Positions 40,068-49,628 of a DNA stretch of 64,000 bases are shown piece by piece; positions within the stretch are counted from its first letter, which is position 1, and each line of letters starts with the position of its first letter. The notes beneath the pieces are model-generated. The model was not told the DNA's origin. It did no database searches and saw nothing but the letters and a program-made list of their open reading frames with translations. Source of the stretch: an uncultured Eubacteriales bacterium (GTDB lineage: Bacteria > Bacillota > Clostridia > Oscillospirales > Acutalibacteraceae). The stretch lies in contig CAKSST010000006.1 in NCBI GenBank assembly GCA_934489895.1, positions 14,658-78,657 of the forward strand. Direction: 5' to 3'. The position numbers were made by a program, and so were the translations under genes.

Positions 40068-43000
40068 TTATGCGTCAATTGTTGATATTGTTAATGTTGT
40101 TTCTTCCAGAACATCCAGTAATACACGTACTGTATCAAGTGACGTGAATATAGTTGCGTTATTTTCGGTTGCAAGACGGCGAATTTCGTGACCGTCACTC
40201 ATATGAGTGCCCGAGCCAACATTGCTTGTATTAATAATATAGGCAATATGGCCCTGACGGATTGAGTCGGGAATTTCTTGACTGCCATCGCTGATTTTTC
40301 CCAGCACTCGGGTACGGATACCGTTTTCTTTTAAGAATTTTGCAGTACCCTCAGTAGCTTCAATATTAAATCCTAAGTTATAGAAACGTTTAATAAGCGG
40401 CAAAGCTTCAGCCTTATCTCTATCAGCAACCGTTATAAAAACAGTACCGTAGTTCTGCATATGTGTACCGCCCGCCTGCAAGGCTTTATACAATGCGCGG
40501 TTAAGCTTATCGTCATAACCTATGGCTTCGCCTGTAGATTTCATTTCAGGTGAAAGATACGCATCAAGTCCCTTGATTTTATTAAATGAGAAAACCGGAA
40601 CCTTTACATAATAACGCTTTTTCTCATTAGGATAAATTGAGAATATGCCCTGCTCTTTTAAGGTTTTGCCAAGTATTACCTCGGTTGCAATATCTGCCAA
40701 TGAATAGCCTGTAGCCTTTGACAAGAACGGTACCGTTCTTGAAGATCGTGGATTAACCTCAATAATATAAACATCGTCTTTGTCGTCAACAATAAACTGA
40801 ATGTTGTAAAGACCTACTATACCAATACCAAGTCCAAGCTTTTTAGTATACTCAAGAATAGTGCCCTTAACCTTATCTGAAATTGAAAATGAGGGGTAAA
40901 TGCTTATAGAGTCGCCCGAGTGGATACCTGTACGCTCAACAAGCTCCATAATACCGGCAACAAATACATCGTGTCCGTCACAAATTGCGTCAACCTCAAC
41001 TTCTTTACCCATAATGTATTTATCAACCAAAACGGGTTTATCCGCATCAATTTCAACAGCGGTTTTAAGGTAATGCCGAAGCTGTTCTTCGTTAGCAACA
41101 ATCTGCATTGCCCTGCCGCCCAGAACAAATGATGGGCGCACCAAAACGGGATAGCCAATTTCTTTTGCTGCGGCGACACCGTCTTCAATTTTTGTAACTG
41201 CTTTGCCCTTGGGCTGAGGAATATTAAGCTCGGACAGTATTTTTTCAAAGCTGTCGCGGTTTTCTGCACGCTCAATTGCCGCACAGTCGGTACCTATAAT
41301 TTCAACACCGCGGTCCATAAGCGGCTGCGCAAGGTTAATTGCCGTCTGACCGCCCAAAGATGCTACGACACCCTGCGGCTGCTCAAAGTCGATAATAGCC
41401 ATCACATCCTCGGTAGTGAGGGGTTCAAAATATAGCTTGTCGGCTGTGGTGTAGTCAGTAGAAACGGTTTCGGGGTTATTATTAATAATTATTGACTCAT
41501 AGCCCGCGCGGCGTATGGTCTGCACGGCATGTACGGTTGAATAGTCAAACTCAACACCCTGACCTATGCGGATAGGACCTGCGCCGAGAACAACAATCTT
41601 CTTTTTATCAGTAAGACGCGATGCGTTTTTGCCTGTGTATGAAGAATATAGATAAGCGATATATGCACCTGTATGCAAGGTATCTACCATTTTAAATATA
41701 GGGGTAATACCGTTTAATTTGCGTGTTTTGTAAATATCAATTTCCTGGGCATTCCAGAGCTTTGCAATATATTTATCCGAGAAGCCCAAAATTTTTGCCT
41801 GCTTTAAGGTTTCAATATCGTTGATATTGTCCGCAAGCGACTTTTCCATAGCAACAATTTTTTCAAAGGATTCTAAAAACAGCTCGGTTATTTTGGTAAC
41901 CTCATGCAAGGTTACTGTAGATATGCCGCGGCGTATCAGCTCAAAAATTGCATATATGTTATTGTCCTTATATTCTGCAAGATAATCAAACAGCTCTTTA
42001 TCTGTATAATCATCAAACTTTGCAAGGTGAAAATGGTAAACGCCCGTTTCAAGTGAACGAACAGATTTCAAAAAGCACTCTTCCAAGGTTGAGCCAATGC
42101 CCATCACCTCACCTGTTGCCTTCATTTGCGTACCAAGAGTGTTGGGTGCTGTTGCAAACTTATCAAAGGGAAAACGCGGGAATTTTGCAACAATGTAGTC
42201 AAGGCTAGGCTCAATAGCCGCTGTACCGCCTGCAATAGGGATATCCTCAAGAGCCATTCCCACAGCTATTTTTGCGGTTACGCGGGCTATTGGGTATCCG
42301 CTGGCCTTACTTGCCAGAGCAGAAGAACGGGAAACGCGGGGATTAACTTCGATAAGAAAGTATTCGCTTGAGTTGGGATTGAGCGCAAACTGAACATTAC
42401 AGCCACCCTCAATTTTCAATTCCCTAATAATCTTAATAGCACTGTCGTTAAGCATTTTGAGATCGCGGTCGTTAAGTGACAAAATAGGAGCAACAACAAT
42501 AGAGTCACCTGTATGAACACCGACGGGGTCTACGTTTTCCATACCGCAGATGGTGATGGCTTTGTCGTTAGAGTCACGCATAACCTCAAACTCAATTTCC
42601 TTATAGCCTTTAACGCTTTTTTCAATAAGCACTTGATGAACAGGCGAAAGCTTAAAAGCGTTTGTGCCTATTTCAATCAATTCATTTTCGTTGTTGGCAA
42701 AGCCGCCGCCTGTGCCGCCCAGAGTAAATGCGGGGCGCAAAACAACAGGATAGCCTATTCTCTTTGCTGCTTCTTTTGCTTCTTCAAGCGAATAGGTGAT
42801 TTCTGACGGGATAACAGGCTCTCCTATTGACTGGCACATTTCCTTAAACAGTTCGCGGTCCTCAGCGCGCTCAATACTTTCACTTGAGGTGCCAAGCAGT
42901 TCAACGCCACACTCTTTCAATATGCCTTTTTTCTCAAGCTGAATAGCAAGATTAAGGCCTGTTTGTCCGCCTATGCCGGGAACAATGGCGTCAGGGCGCT

Positions 43001-43241
43001 CGTAACGCAAAATTTTTGCAACATATTCAAGTGTAAGCGGTTCCATATAAACCTTATCTGCAATAGATGTATCGGTCATAATGGTAGCGGGGTTAGAGTT
43101 GCACAGAATAACCTCGTAGCCTTCTTCCTTCAATGCAAGGCATGCCTGTGTGCCTGCATAGTCAAACTCTGCCGCCTGACCTATAACAATAGGGCCGGAG
43201 CCTATTATAAGAACCTTTTTAATATCTGTACGCTTTGCCAT
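40068..43241 (-). CDS. carB: Carbamoyl-phosphate synthase large subunit
   Basis: 1057 residues with two homologous halves. Each has a pre-ATP-grasp start (V-L-I-I-G-S-G-P-I-V-I-G-Q-A and V-V-L-G-A-G-P-I-R-I-G-Q-G) and an ATP-grasp body (G-G-T-G-G-G and V-L-G-G-R-A-M-Q-I-V). The oligomerisation region lies between them and an MGS-like allosteric domain is at the end. Makes carbamoyl phosphate from ammonia delivered by CarA, bicarbonate and ATP. Its start lies 37 bases inside the end of pyrC. No carA is adjacent, which is unusual, since the two are normally paired. Confidence 0.97.
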   Translation of the reverse strand: MAKRTDIKKVLIIGSGPIVIGQAAEFDYAGTQACLALKEEGYEVILCNSNPATIMTDTSIADKVYMEPLTLEYVAKILRYERPDAIVPGIGGQTGLNLAIQLEKKGILKECGVELLGTSSESIERAEDRELFKEMCQSIGEPVIPSEITYSLEEAKEAAKRIGYPVVLRPAFTLGGTGGGFANNENELIEIGTNAFKLSPVHQVLIEKSVKGYKEIEFEVMRDSNDKAITICGMENVDPVGVHTGDSIVVAPILSLNDRDLKMLNDSAIKIIRELKIEGGCNVQFALNPNSSEYFLIEVNPRVSRSSALASKASGYPIARVTAKIAVGMALEDIPIAGGTAAIEPSLDYIVAKFPRFPFDKFATAPNTLGTQMKATGEVMGIGSTLEECFLKSVRSLETGVYHFHLAKFDDYTDKELFDYLAEYKDNNIYAIFELIRRGISTVTLHEVTKITELFLESFEKIVAMEKSLADNINDIETLKQAKILGFSDKYIAKLWNAQEIDIYKTRKLNGITPIFKMVDTLHTGAYIAYLYSSYTGKNASRLTDKKKIVVLGAGPIRIGQGVEFDYSTVHAVQTIRRAGYESIIINNNPETVSTDYTTADKLYFEPLTTEDVMAIIDFEQPQGVVASLGGQTAINLAQPLMDRGVEIIGTDCAAIERAENRDSFEKILSELNIPQPKGKAVTKIEDGVAAAKEIGYPVLVRPSFVLGGRAMQIVANEEQLRHYLKTAVEIDADKPVLVDKYIMGKEVEVDAICDGHDVFVAGIMELVERTGIHSGDSISIYPSFSISDKVKGTILEYTKKLGLGIGIVGLYNIQFIVDDKDDVYIIEVNPRSSRTVPFLSKATGYSLADIATEVILGKTLKEQGIFSIYPNEKKRYYVKVPVFSFNKIKGLDAYLSPEMKSTGEAIGYDDKLNRALYKALQAGGTHMQNYGTVFITVADRDKAEALPLIKRFYNLGFNIEATEGTAKFLKENGIRTRVLGKISDGSQEIPDSIRQGHIAYIINTSNVGSGTHMSDGHEIRRLATENNATIFTSLDTVRVLLDVLEETTLTISTIDA

Positions 43242-44458
43242 TTTTTACATCCATCCTTGCAATCATAAACTGTTTTACCGTTATATACCGTCAATATACA
43301 TTCGCCGTAAACTTTATATCCTTCAAACGGCGTTGCTTTGCCTTTTGATACAAACTTTTCGGGGTCAATTGTTACTTGCTTATTCAAATCCCAAACAGTG
43401 TAATCTTCTCCCAAAGGAATACTAAACCTTTCGCGCGGGTTTATTGCCATTAACTCAATAAGACGTTCAAGCGTAATTTTCCCCTTTTTAACAAAGTGTG
43501 TGTACATCAACGCAAAAGCATTTTCAATACCAACTATGCCAAAAGCGCTGCCCGGCAAGCCCTTTGCTTTTTCCTCATCGCTGTGGGGCGCGTGGTCAGT
43601 CGCTATCATATCAATGGTACCGTCGCATATGCCCTCAATAAGAGCTATTCTATCAGCCTCGCTTCTAAGCGGGGGATTCATTTTAAACCTGCCGTGCTCT
43701 TGCAGATCATTATCTGTTAATATTAAATAGTGCGGTGCCGTTTCGCAGGTGACGTCTATCCCGTCGGCTTTGGCCTTGCGTATAAGCTCAACGCTTTCCT
43801 TGCAGGAAATGTGGCACACGTGGTATTTACAGCCTGTTTTTTTAGCAAGCTCTAAATCTCGCTTTATGGGGCCCCATTCGCTTTCGCTGCATATACCCTT
43901 GTGGTTATGCACTTTTGCATATCCGCCGTCGTGAATATAACCGCCGCAAAGCAAAGAGTTATCTTCACAGTGTGCAACTATAATTTTACCCAGAGTTTTG
44001 GCTTTTAGCATTGCCTGCTCCATAAGAGCAGCTGTTTGTATGCCCTTGCCGTCATCCGAAAAAGCAATGCAGCCGTTTGCCATCGCTTCCATATCTGAAA
44101 GTGTTTCACCTTTTTGATTTGCAGTAATTGAGGCGTATGGATAAACCGCAATGCAGGCAGTATCATCAATTATTTTTTGCTGTATATCAAGGTGCTCTTT
44201 AGTATCGGGCACGGGGTTCAGGTTTGGCATTGTGCAAACTGCGGTATAACCTCCCGCAGCCGCGGCACAAGAGCCGCTATATATCGTTTCTTTATATGAA
44301 AAACCCGGCTCACGAAAATGCACATGCACATCGCACAAGCCGGGAAAAACACAATATTGGACATTGTTATTTAAACGAGACAACTCCGCTTTTGGCAAAG
44401 CAGCACAGGAAAGATATTGAGGCATAACAAATTTAATTTTTCTTTGTAACGGCTTCAT
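43205..44458 (-). CDS. pyrC: Dihydroorotase
   Basis: 417 residues. D-V-H-V-H-F-R-E-P-G (metal-binding H-x-H), M-P-N-L-N-P-V-P-D, a second His pair (V-A-H-C-E-D and V-C-H-I-S), and A-T-D-H-A-P-H (catalytic Asp). Type I dihydroorotase closing carbamoyl aspartate to dihydroorotate. First gene of the pyr operon behind the PyrR attenuator, with AGGAGG before ATG 44458. The N-terminal beta part before H-V-H is somewhat short. Confidence 0.95.
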   Translation of the reverse strand: MKPLQRKIKFVMPQYLSCAALPKAELSRLNNNVQYCVFPGLCDVHVHFREPGFSYKETIYSGSCAAAAGGYTAVCTMPNLNPVPDTKEHLDIQQKIIDDTACIAVYPYASITANQKGETLSDMEAMANGCIAFSDDGKGIQTAALMEQAMLKAKTLGKIIVAHCEDNSLLCGGYIHDGGYAKVHNHKGICSESEWGPIKRDLELAKKTGCKYHVCHISCKESVELIRKAKADGIDVTCETAPHYLILTDNDLQEHGRFKMNPPLRSEADRIALIEGICDGTIDMIATDHAPHSDEEKAKGLPGSAFGIVGIENAFALMYTHFVKKGKITLERLIELMAINPRERFSIPLGEDYTVWDLNKQVTIDPEKFVSKGKATPFEGYKVYGECILTVYNGKTVYDCKDGCKKWQSVQILKRFL

Positions 44459-44483
44459 TATATAATATCCTCCTGTATTTATT

Positions 44484-44512
44484 AAAAAAACCTTGTTAAT
44501 TTACAAGGTTTA
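44484..44512 (-). terminator. Attenuator terminator before pyrC
   Basis: On the minus strand AACCTTGTAAATTAACAAGGTT followed by TTTTT. The 5' arm AACCTTG can instead pair with CAAGGTT located about 65 bases earlier, giving an antiterminator. Confidence 0.85.
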
Positions 44513-44570
44513 AGTTATACAAAAACAGCCTGCGGAATATATAATACTCCCGCAAAAATATATTACTCAA

Positions 44571-44591
44571 CCTTGCCGGCCTCACTGTGCC
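44571..44591 (-). promoter_or_regulatory. PyrR-binding loop of the pyr attenuator
   Basis: Minus strand GGCACAGTGAGGCCGGCAAGG resembles the PyrR anti-antiterminator loop (consensus AGAGAGGCU-type with flanking stem). It includes the CAAGG that would otherwise pair with the terminator arm. The pyrR gene is directly upstream, supporting UMP-dependent attenuation. Confidence 0.7.
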
Positions 44592-44613
44592 ACCTTAAAG
44601 ATTCGTTTTATAG

Positions 44614-44642
44614 ATTATATCACGGCGATGTTTAACTGTCAA
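44614..44642 (-). promoter_or_regulatory. Sigma-A promoter of the pyrC operon
   Basis: Perfect consensus on the minus strand: TTGACA, 17 bases, TATAAT, between pyrR and pyrC and just upstream of the PyrR-binding loop. Confidence 0.88.
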
Positions 44643-44673
44643 CATGAAAAAGCGAAAAATTAGTGATAAAATT

Positions 44674-45210
44674 TCAATTATTTTCGCCTATGTACACAGC
44701 ATTTTCACCATCATAGTCATAAACCAAAACCGATACCGTTTCACTTCTTGAGGTGGGCACGTTTTTGCCGACATAATCTGCCCTTATGGGAAGCTCCCTA
44801 TGACCGCGGTCAATCAAAACAGCAAACTGTATTGAACGAGGTCTGCCGTATGCAAAAACCGACTCCATAGCCGCCCTTGTGGTTCTTCCCGTAAACAAAA
44901 CATCATCAACAATTATTACGCGCATATTCTCAATATCACAGGGAAAATGGCAGTCACCTGCCAGCTCCTCCTTTGCGGCATCGGATAAATCGTCACGGTG
45001 CTTTGTAACATCCAAAAAGCCTACCGGCACACGCACGCCCTCAAACTTTTCAATATTTTCGGCAAGCAGGTGCGCCATCGGAATACCGCGTCGTTTTACA
45101 CCAAGCAGACATAAATTCTGCGCGCCCTTATTTTTTTCAATAATTTCGTGTGAAATTCTTGCAAGCGCACGTTTAATAGCAATTTCATCCATAATGATTG
45201 ATTTACTCAT
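44674..45210 (-). CDS. pyrR: PyrR, pyrimidine operon attenuation regulator
   Basis: 178 residues, the usual length. I-x-M-D-E-x-A-I-K-R-A-L-A-R-I-S-H-E-I at the start, L-L-G-V-K-R-R-G-I-P-M-A, a basic loop, and the PRPP motif V-I-I-V-D-D-V-L-F-T-G-R-T. PyrR binds UMP/UTP and the pyr leader RNA and has weak uracil phosphoribosyltransferase activity. It has its own promoter and lies upstream of the attenuator it should act on. Confidence 0.95.
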   Translation of the reverse strand: MSKSIIMDEIAIKRALARISHEIIEKNKGAQNLCLLGVKRRGIPMAHLLAENIEKFEGVRVPVGFLDVTKHRDDLSDAAKEELAGDCHFPCDIENMRVIIVDDVLFTGRTTRAAMESVFAYGRPRSIQFAVLIDRGHRELPIRADYVGKNVPTSRSETVSVLVYDYDGENAVYIGENN

Positions 45211-45244
45211 AAACTCATCCCCAAATTAAAGAGATTACAAAATA

Positions 45245-45273
45245 GTTATATCACAGTTAAAAAAAGCTGTCAA
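45245..45273 (-). promoter_or_regulatory. Sigma-A promoter of pyrR
   Basis: Minus strand TTGACA, 17 bases, TATAAC, 35 bases upstream of the pyrR ATG, which is preceded by GGGGATGAG. Confidence 0.8.
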
Positions 45274-45296
45274 CGAAATGTCCGCTAAATATGCTG

Positions 45297-45331
45297 CAAA
45301 AAAGGAAGATTGCAGCAATCTTCCTTTTTGT
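45297..45331 (-). terminator. Terminator of the arg operon
   Basis: AAAAAGGAAGATTGC and GCAATCTTCCTTTTT form a perfect stem 20 bases after the argF stop codon. Confidence 0.9.
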
Positions 45332-45351
45332 AAATGCTATTTATTATTTAT

Positions 45352-46335
45352 CTACAATGTTGCTAACATTACAGCTTTAATTGTGTGCATACGGTTTTCT
45401 GCCTCATCAAATACTATTGACTGCTCACTTTCAAATACCTCGTCGGTAACCTCCATACAGTCAATGCCGAACTTTTCATATATTTGTTTGCCTATGGTTG
45501 TATTCAAATCGTGAAATGCGGGCAGACAATGCATAAATCGGCACTGTGCGCCTGCGTTATCCATAAGTTTTTTGTTAACCTGATAAGGCATCAAATCATT
45601 TATTCTTTCCTGCCATACGCTGTCAGGCTCACCCATCGAGACCCAAACGTCAGTATAAATAACATCCGCGCCTTTGGTGGCTGCCATGGGGTCTTCACAG
45701 AACTCTAAGATTGCGCCCGTATCTTTCGCAATTGCCTGACAGGTTTCAACCAATTCACTGTTCGGAAAATATTTTTTAGGTGCACAGGCAACAAAGTGCA
45801 TACCCATTTTTGCACAACCAACCATAAGGGAGTTGCCCATATTATAACGGGCATCACCCATATAGACAAGCTTTTTGCCTTTGAGCTCACCAAAGTGCTC
45901 CTTTATTGTCAAAAAGTCGGCAATAATCTGGGTGGGATGAAACTCATTTGTAAGACCGTTCCAAACGGGAACGCCTGCGTTTGCAGCCAGCTCCTCAACA
46001 ATTTCCTGTCCGAAGCCGCGGTATTCAATACCGTCAAACATTCTGCCTATTACGCATGCGGTATCGGCAATGCTCTCCTTTTTGCCTATCTGTGAGCCTG
46101 ACGAGTCAAGATAAACGGGGTGCATACCAAGGTCAGCCGCCGCAACCTCAAAGGCACAACGGGTACGTGTACTTGTCTTTTCAAAAATAAGAGCTATGCT
46201 TTTACCGTCGCAATATCTGTGAGCAATGCCCTTCTTTTTCTTATCCTTTAACTCTGCTGCGAGATTTAAAAGGCCGTCAATTTCCTCTGGCGTAAAATCA
46301 AGCAGCTTTAAAAAATGTTTATTTTTCAAATCCAT
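45352..46335 (-). CDS. argF: Ornithine carbamoyltransferase
   Basis: 327 residues. E-K-T-S-T-R-T-R-C-A-F-E (carbamoyl phosphate site), F-H-P-T-Q-I, D-V-W-V-S-M-G and H-C-L-P-A-F-H-D (ornithine-binding Cys loop). Makes citrulline from ornithine and carbamoyl phosphate. Last gene of argCJBDF, with GAGGG before the ATG. A catabolic role is possible for the family, but operon context is biosynthetic. Confidence 0.96.
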   Translation of the reverse strand: MDLKNKHFLKLLDFTPEEIDGLLNLAAELKDKKKKGIAHRYCDGKSIALIFEKTSTRTRCAFEVAAADLGMHPVYLDSSGSQIGKKESIADTACVIGRMFDGIEYRGFGQEIVEELAANAGVPVWNGLTNEFHPTQIIADFLTIKEHFGELKGKKLVYMGDARYNMGNSLMVGCAKMGMHFVACAPKKYFPNSELVETCQAIAKDTGAILEFCEDPMAATKGADVIYTDVWVSMGEPDSVWQERINDLMPYQVNKKLMDNAGAQCRFMHCLPAFHDLNTTIGKQIYEKFGIDCMEVTDEVFESEQSIVFDEAENRMHTIKAVMLATL

Positions 46336-46347
46336 ATTAAATGCCCT

Positions 46348-47517
46348 CTATTCCGCACAAACTGCTTTTATAATTTCAATAGCTTCACTTAAAACATCCA
46401 TAGGAATATTAAGCGCAGGCAGCAGTCTTACTTTATCCTTTGCAGCAAGACATAAAACGCCTTTTTCAATACATTTTTTAATTATTTCACCTGCGGGTTT
46501 TATCGTTTTAATTCCTATCATCAAGCCCATCCCGCTGACCGATTCAATACCCTCATGCCCGCAAAGCTCGCTAAAAATATACTCACTTTTTTTATTTACC
46601 TCTTCCAAAAAGGCATCATCAATACGGGATATTACGTTTACAGCGCCTGCGCAAGCAACGGGGTTACCGCCATAGGTTGAACCGTGGTCTCCAAAGCCGA
46701 GAACATTTTGCACCTTTTCGCAAAGCATAGTTGCGCCTATCGGCAGTCCTCCGCCAAGTCCCTTTGCCGTGGTGATAATATCGGGCTCAATACCGTAATT
46801 CATATAACTGTAAAGCTTACCTGTACGGCCGTTACCGGTTTGTACCTCATCAACTATCAACAAAATGTCCTGCTGTATGCAGTAATCGGCAAGCTGTTTT
46901 ACAAACTCTTCAGGCAGTTTATTAACGCCGCCCTCACCCTGCACACACTCAATCATTACGGCAGCTATTTTTTTATTGGCAGCTGCTGCCGGTAATTCAT
47001 AAATATTTTTTTCTACATCAATATGACAAAAGCCGGGTGTCAAGGGCTGAAACAGCTCATGAAAATGGTCCTGTCCCGTTGCTGCAAGAGTTGTAAGAGT
47101 CCTGCCGTGGAAGCTGTTACGCAAGGTAACTATAACAGAATATTCTTTTCCCTTTTTTTTGGCAGCATATTTTCTTGCAACCTTGATTGCGCACTCATTA
47201 GCCTCTGCGCCCGAGTTGCTAAAAAACACTTTTTTCATACCCGTTCTTGTGCAGAGCATTTCAGCAAGCTCAGTACAAGGGGAGGTATAATACAGGTTTG
47301 AGGTATGCTGAACAGCGTTAAGCTGTGCTGTTACAGCAGCCACCCACTCATCATCAGATATACCAAAGCTTGTTACACCTATTCCCGAGCCCATATCAAT
47401 ATAACGTTTATTGTTTTCGTCATACAATACTGAGCCTTTGCCTTTTACAATATTAACGGGAAAACGGTTGTATGTACCTGCAACGTATTTCTTATCCCGC
47501 TCAATTACATTGTTCAT
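46348..47517 (-). CDS. argD: Acetylornithine aminotransferase
   Basis: 389 residues of class III aminotransferase. S-G-A-E-A-N-E-C-A-I-K, F-H-G-R-T-L, L-I-V-D-E-V-Q-T-G and T-A-K-G-L-G-G-G-L-P-I-G-A with the PLP Lys. Its start overlaps the end of argB by 4 bases, so translation is coupled. Confidence 0.95.
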   Translation of the reverse strand: MNNVIERDKKYVAGTYNRFPVNIVKGKGSVLYDENNKRYIDMGSGIGVTSFGISDDEWVAAVTAQLNAVQHTSNLYYTSPCTELAEMLCTRTGMKKVFFSNSGAEANECAIKVARKYAAKKKGKEYSVIVTLRNSFHGRTLTTLAATGQDHFHELFQPLTPGFCHIDVEKNIYELPAAAANKKIAAVMIECVQGEGGVNKLPEEFVKQLADYCIQQDILLIVDEVQTGNGRTGKLYSYMNYGIEPDIITTAKGLGGGLPIGATMLCEKVQNVLGFGDHGSTYGGNPVACAGAVNVISRIDDAFLEEVNKKSEYIFSELCGHEGIESVSGMGLMIGIKTIKPAGEIIKKCIEKGVLCLAAKDKVRLLPALNIPMDVLSEAIEIIKAVCAE

Positions 47518-48383
47518 TTTTTGCCTCCGGTAACCATCGTACCTGCGCCTTCGTCGGTAAGCAGTTCCATCAGAATCGAATGAGGAACTCTGCCGTCCAT
47601 AATAATAACATTTTTAACACCTTTATTTATTGCGTCAATACAGCAATTAACCTTGGGTATCATACCGCCCGAAATCACACCCTCGTCATACAGCTTTCGA
47701 GCTTCGGAAATTGTAATTTCAGGAATAAGGGTTGACGGGGCATCCTTATCACGCAAAATGCCCGCGATATCGGTCATCATAAACAGTCTTTCGGCACCTA
47801 ATGCGCCTGCAATGTATGCCGCCGCAGTATCGCCGTTAATATTATATGTGTTACCGTCATTATCACATCCTACGGTTGATATAACAGGAATATAGCCTTT
47901 TTCAAGCAAATCGTTTACGGGGTGTATATTAATTTTTGTGATTTCGCCCACATAGCCCAGGCGCTTATCCTTAGACTTTGCCTCAATAAGTCTGCCGTCC
48001 ATACCTGAAATACCCATTGCCTTACCGCCGTACATTTCAAGCAGGTTTACAAGAGTTTTATTAACCTTACCCGCAAGCACCATCTGTACAATATCTATGG
48101 TTTCTTTATCAGTAACACGTAAGCCGTCAACAAACTCTGCCTTTTTGCCGAGCTTGTTCATCAGTTCGCTTATCTCAGGTCCGCCGCCGTGAACAAGAAC
48201 AACTTTAACACCAATAAGCCATAAAAGAGTAATATCCTCCATAACTTGCTGCTTTAATTGTTCATTCACCATAGCGTTACCGCCGTATTTTATAACAACA
48301 ATCTTGCCGGTATACCGTTTTATATACGGCAAGGCCTGTGTTAAAATCTCTGCCCTTTCGGCGTTTGAAAAATGATTATCCAT
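47514..48383 (-). CDS. argB: Acetylglutamate kinase
   Basis: 289 residues. V-I-K-Y-G-G-N-A-M, V-L-V-H-G-G-G-P-E-I, F-V-D-G-L-R-V-T and N-I-N-G-D-T-A-A. Phosphorylates N-acetylglutamate. The N-terminal region is of the length seen in arginine-inhibited (hexameric) enzymes, so feedback control is possible. Confidence 0.96.
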   Translation of the reverse strand: MDNHFSNAERAEILTQALPYIKRYTGKIVVIKYGGNAMVNEQLKQQVMEDITLLWLIGVKVVLVHGGGPEISELMNKLGKKAEFVDGLRVTDKETIDIVQMVLAGKVNKTLVNLLEMYGGKAMGISGMDGRLIEAKSKDKRLGYVGEITKINIHPVNDLLEKGYIPVISTVGCDNDGNTYNINGDTAAAYIAGALGAERLFMMTDIAGILRDKDAPSTLIPEITISEARKLYDEGVISGGMIPKVNCCIDAINKGVKNVIIMDGRVPHSILMELLTDEGAGTMVTGGKK

Positions 48384-48408
48384 TTTTTATATCCTCCGGC
48401 TCCGAATT

Positions 48409-49623
48409 TTAAGTACGGTAATCACCGTTGATTTTTACATAATCGTAAGTAAGGTCACAACCCCAGGCTGAAGAGCGCGCGTCGCCGTCACCCAAGGTAA
48501 CCGCAATTTCAATTTCCTTTTCAAGCAGAATTTCTTTTGCTTTTTCTTCAGAGAAATCTACGCCTGCACCGTTTTGGCAAACAACAATTTCACCTTTGTT
48601 GCTTTTAAAGGAAACTCCTATTTTATTTACATCTAAATCCGCCCCGCTGTAGCCTATTGCGCAAAGCACACGGCCCCAGTTTGCATCGGCACCGAACATT
48701 GCGGCTTTGAGCAAGCTTGAACAAACAACACTTTTTGCAACGGTTTTTGCAGTATCAACATCCTTTGCACCGCAAACACTGCATTCAAGCATTTTTGTTG
48801 CGCCCTCACCGTCTGACACAATCATTCTGCAAAGGTGTACGGTAACGGTGTTAAGCGCTTTCATAAATTCAGCAAAGTCAGCACCGTCGGAGGTTATCTC
48901 CTTATTGTCTGCCATGCCGTTTGCAAGCACCGCAACCATATCATTTGTAGATGTATCACCGTCAATGCTTATCATATTAAATGTATTGGCAACATCACTT
49001 GATAATGCCTTTTGCAGCATATCGCTTGAAATTGCCGCGTCGGTGGTAATGAACACCAGCATTGTAGCCATATTTGGATGTATCATACCGCTGCCCTTTG
49101 CAATACCGCCTATCTTGCATACCTTGCCGCCAAGTGTAAACTCTACAGCAATTTCTTTCATTACAGTATCGGTGGTCATAATACCCTCTGCCGCATCTGC
49201 ACTGCCATATTTAGACAATGCCTTTGCCAATGCGGAAATACCATTTTCAATAGGCTCTAAATCAAGCGGCTGACCTATAACACCTGTAGATGCAACAACA
49301 ATATCGTCTGCGCAAATATTAAGCTCTTTTGCAGTAAGGTCACTCATACCCTCGGCAATTTCAATACCGTTGGCATTACAGGTATTTGCGTTACCGCTGT
49401 TGCAGATAACCGCCTGCGCTTTGCCATTTGCAAGATGCGCCTTTGTAACGGTAAGAGGAGCGCCTTTTACAAGGTTTGTGGTATAAACCGCTGCCGCAGA
49501 CGCAATTTGCTCACTGTATATTAAGGAAAGGTCTTTTTTTGTTTTATTTTTGCGAATACCGCAGTGAATACCGCTTGCTCTATAACCCTTTGCGGCGCAA
49601 ACGCCGCCTTTTATTAAATTCAT
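48409..49623 (-). CDS. argJ: Glutamate N-acetyltransferase / ornithine acetyltransferase
   Basis: 404 residues, an Ntn-type self-cleaving enzyme. The cleavage site is A-T-M-L-V-F, where Thr becomes the catalytic N-terminus of the beta chain; K-G-S-G-M-I-H-P-N precedes it and D-G-D-T-S-T-N-D follows. It recycles the acetyl group from acetylornithine to glutamate. There is no argA or argE nearby, consistent with the cyclic pathway. Confidence 0.96.
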   Translation of the reverse strand: MNLIKGGVCAAKGYRASGIHCGIRKNKTKKDLSLIYSEQIASAAAVYTTNLVKGAPLTVTKAHLANGKAQAVICNSGNANTCNANGIEIAEGMSDLTAKELNICADDIVVASTGVIGQPLDLEPIENGISALAKALSKYGSADAAEGIMTTDTVMKEIAVEFTLGGKVCKIGGIAKGSGMIHPNMATMLVFITTDAAISSDMLQKALSSDVANTFNMISIDGDTSTNDMVAVLANGMADNKEITSDGADFAEFMKALNTVTVHLCRMIVSDGEGATKMLECSVCGAKDVDTAKTVAKSVVCSSLLKAAMFGADANWGRVLCAIGYSGADLDVNKIGVSFKSNKGEIVVCQNGAGVDFSEEKAKEILLEKEIEIAVTLGDGDARSSAWGCDLTYDYVKINGDYRT

Positions 49624-49628
49624 TATAA

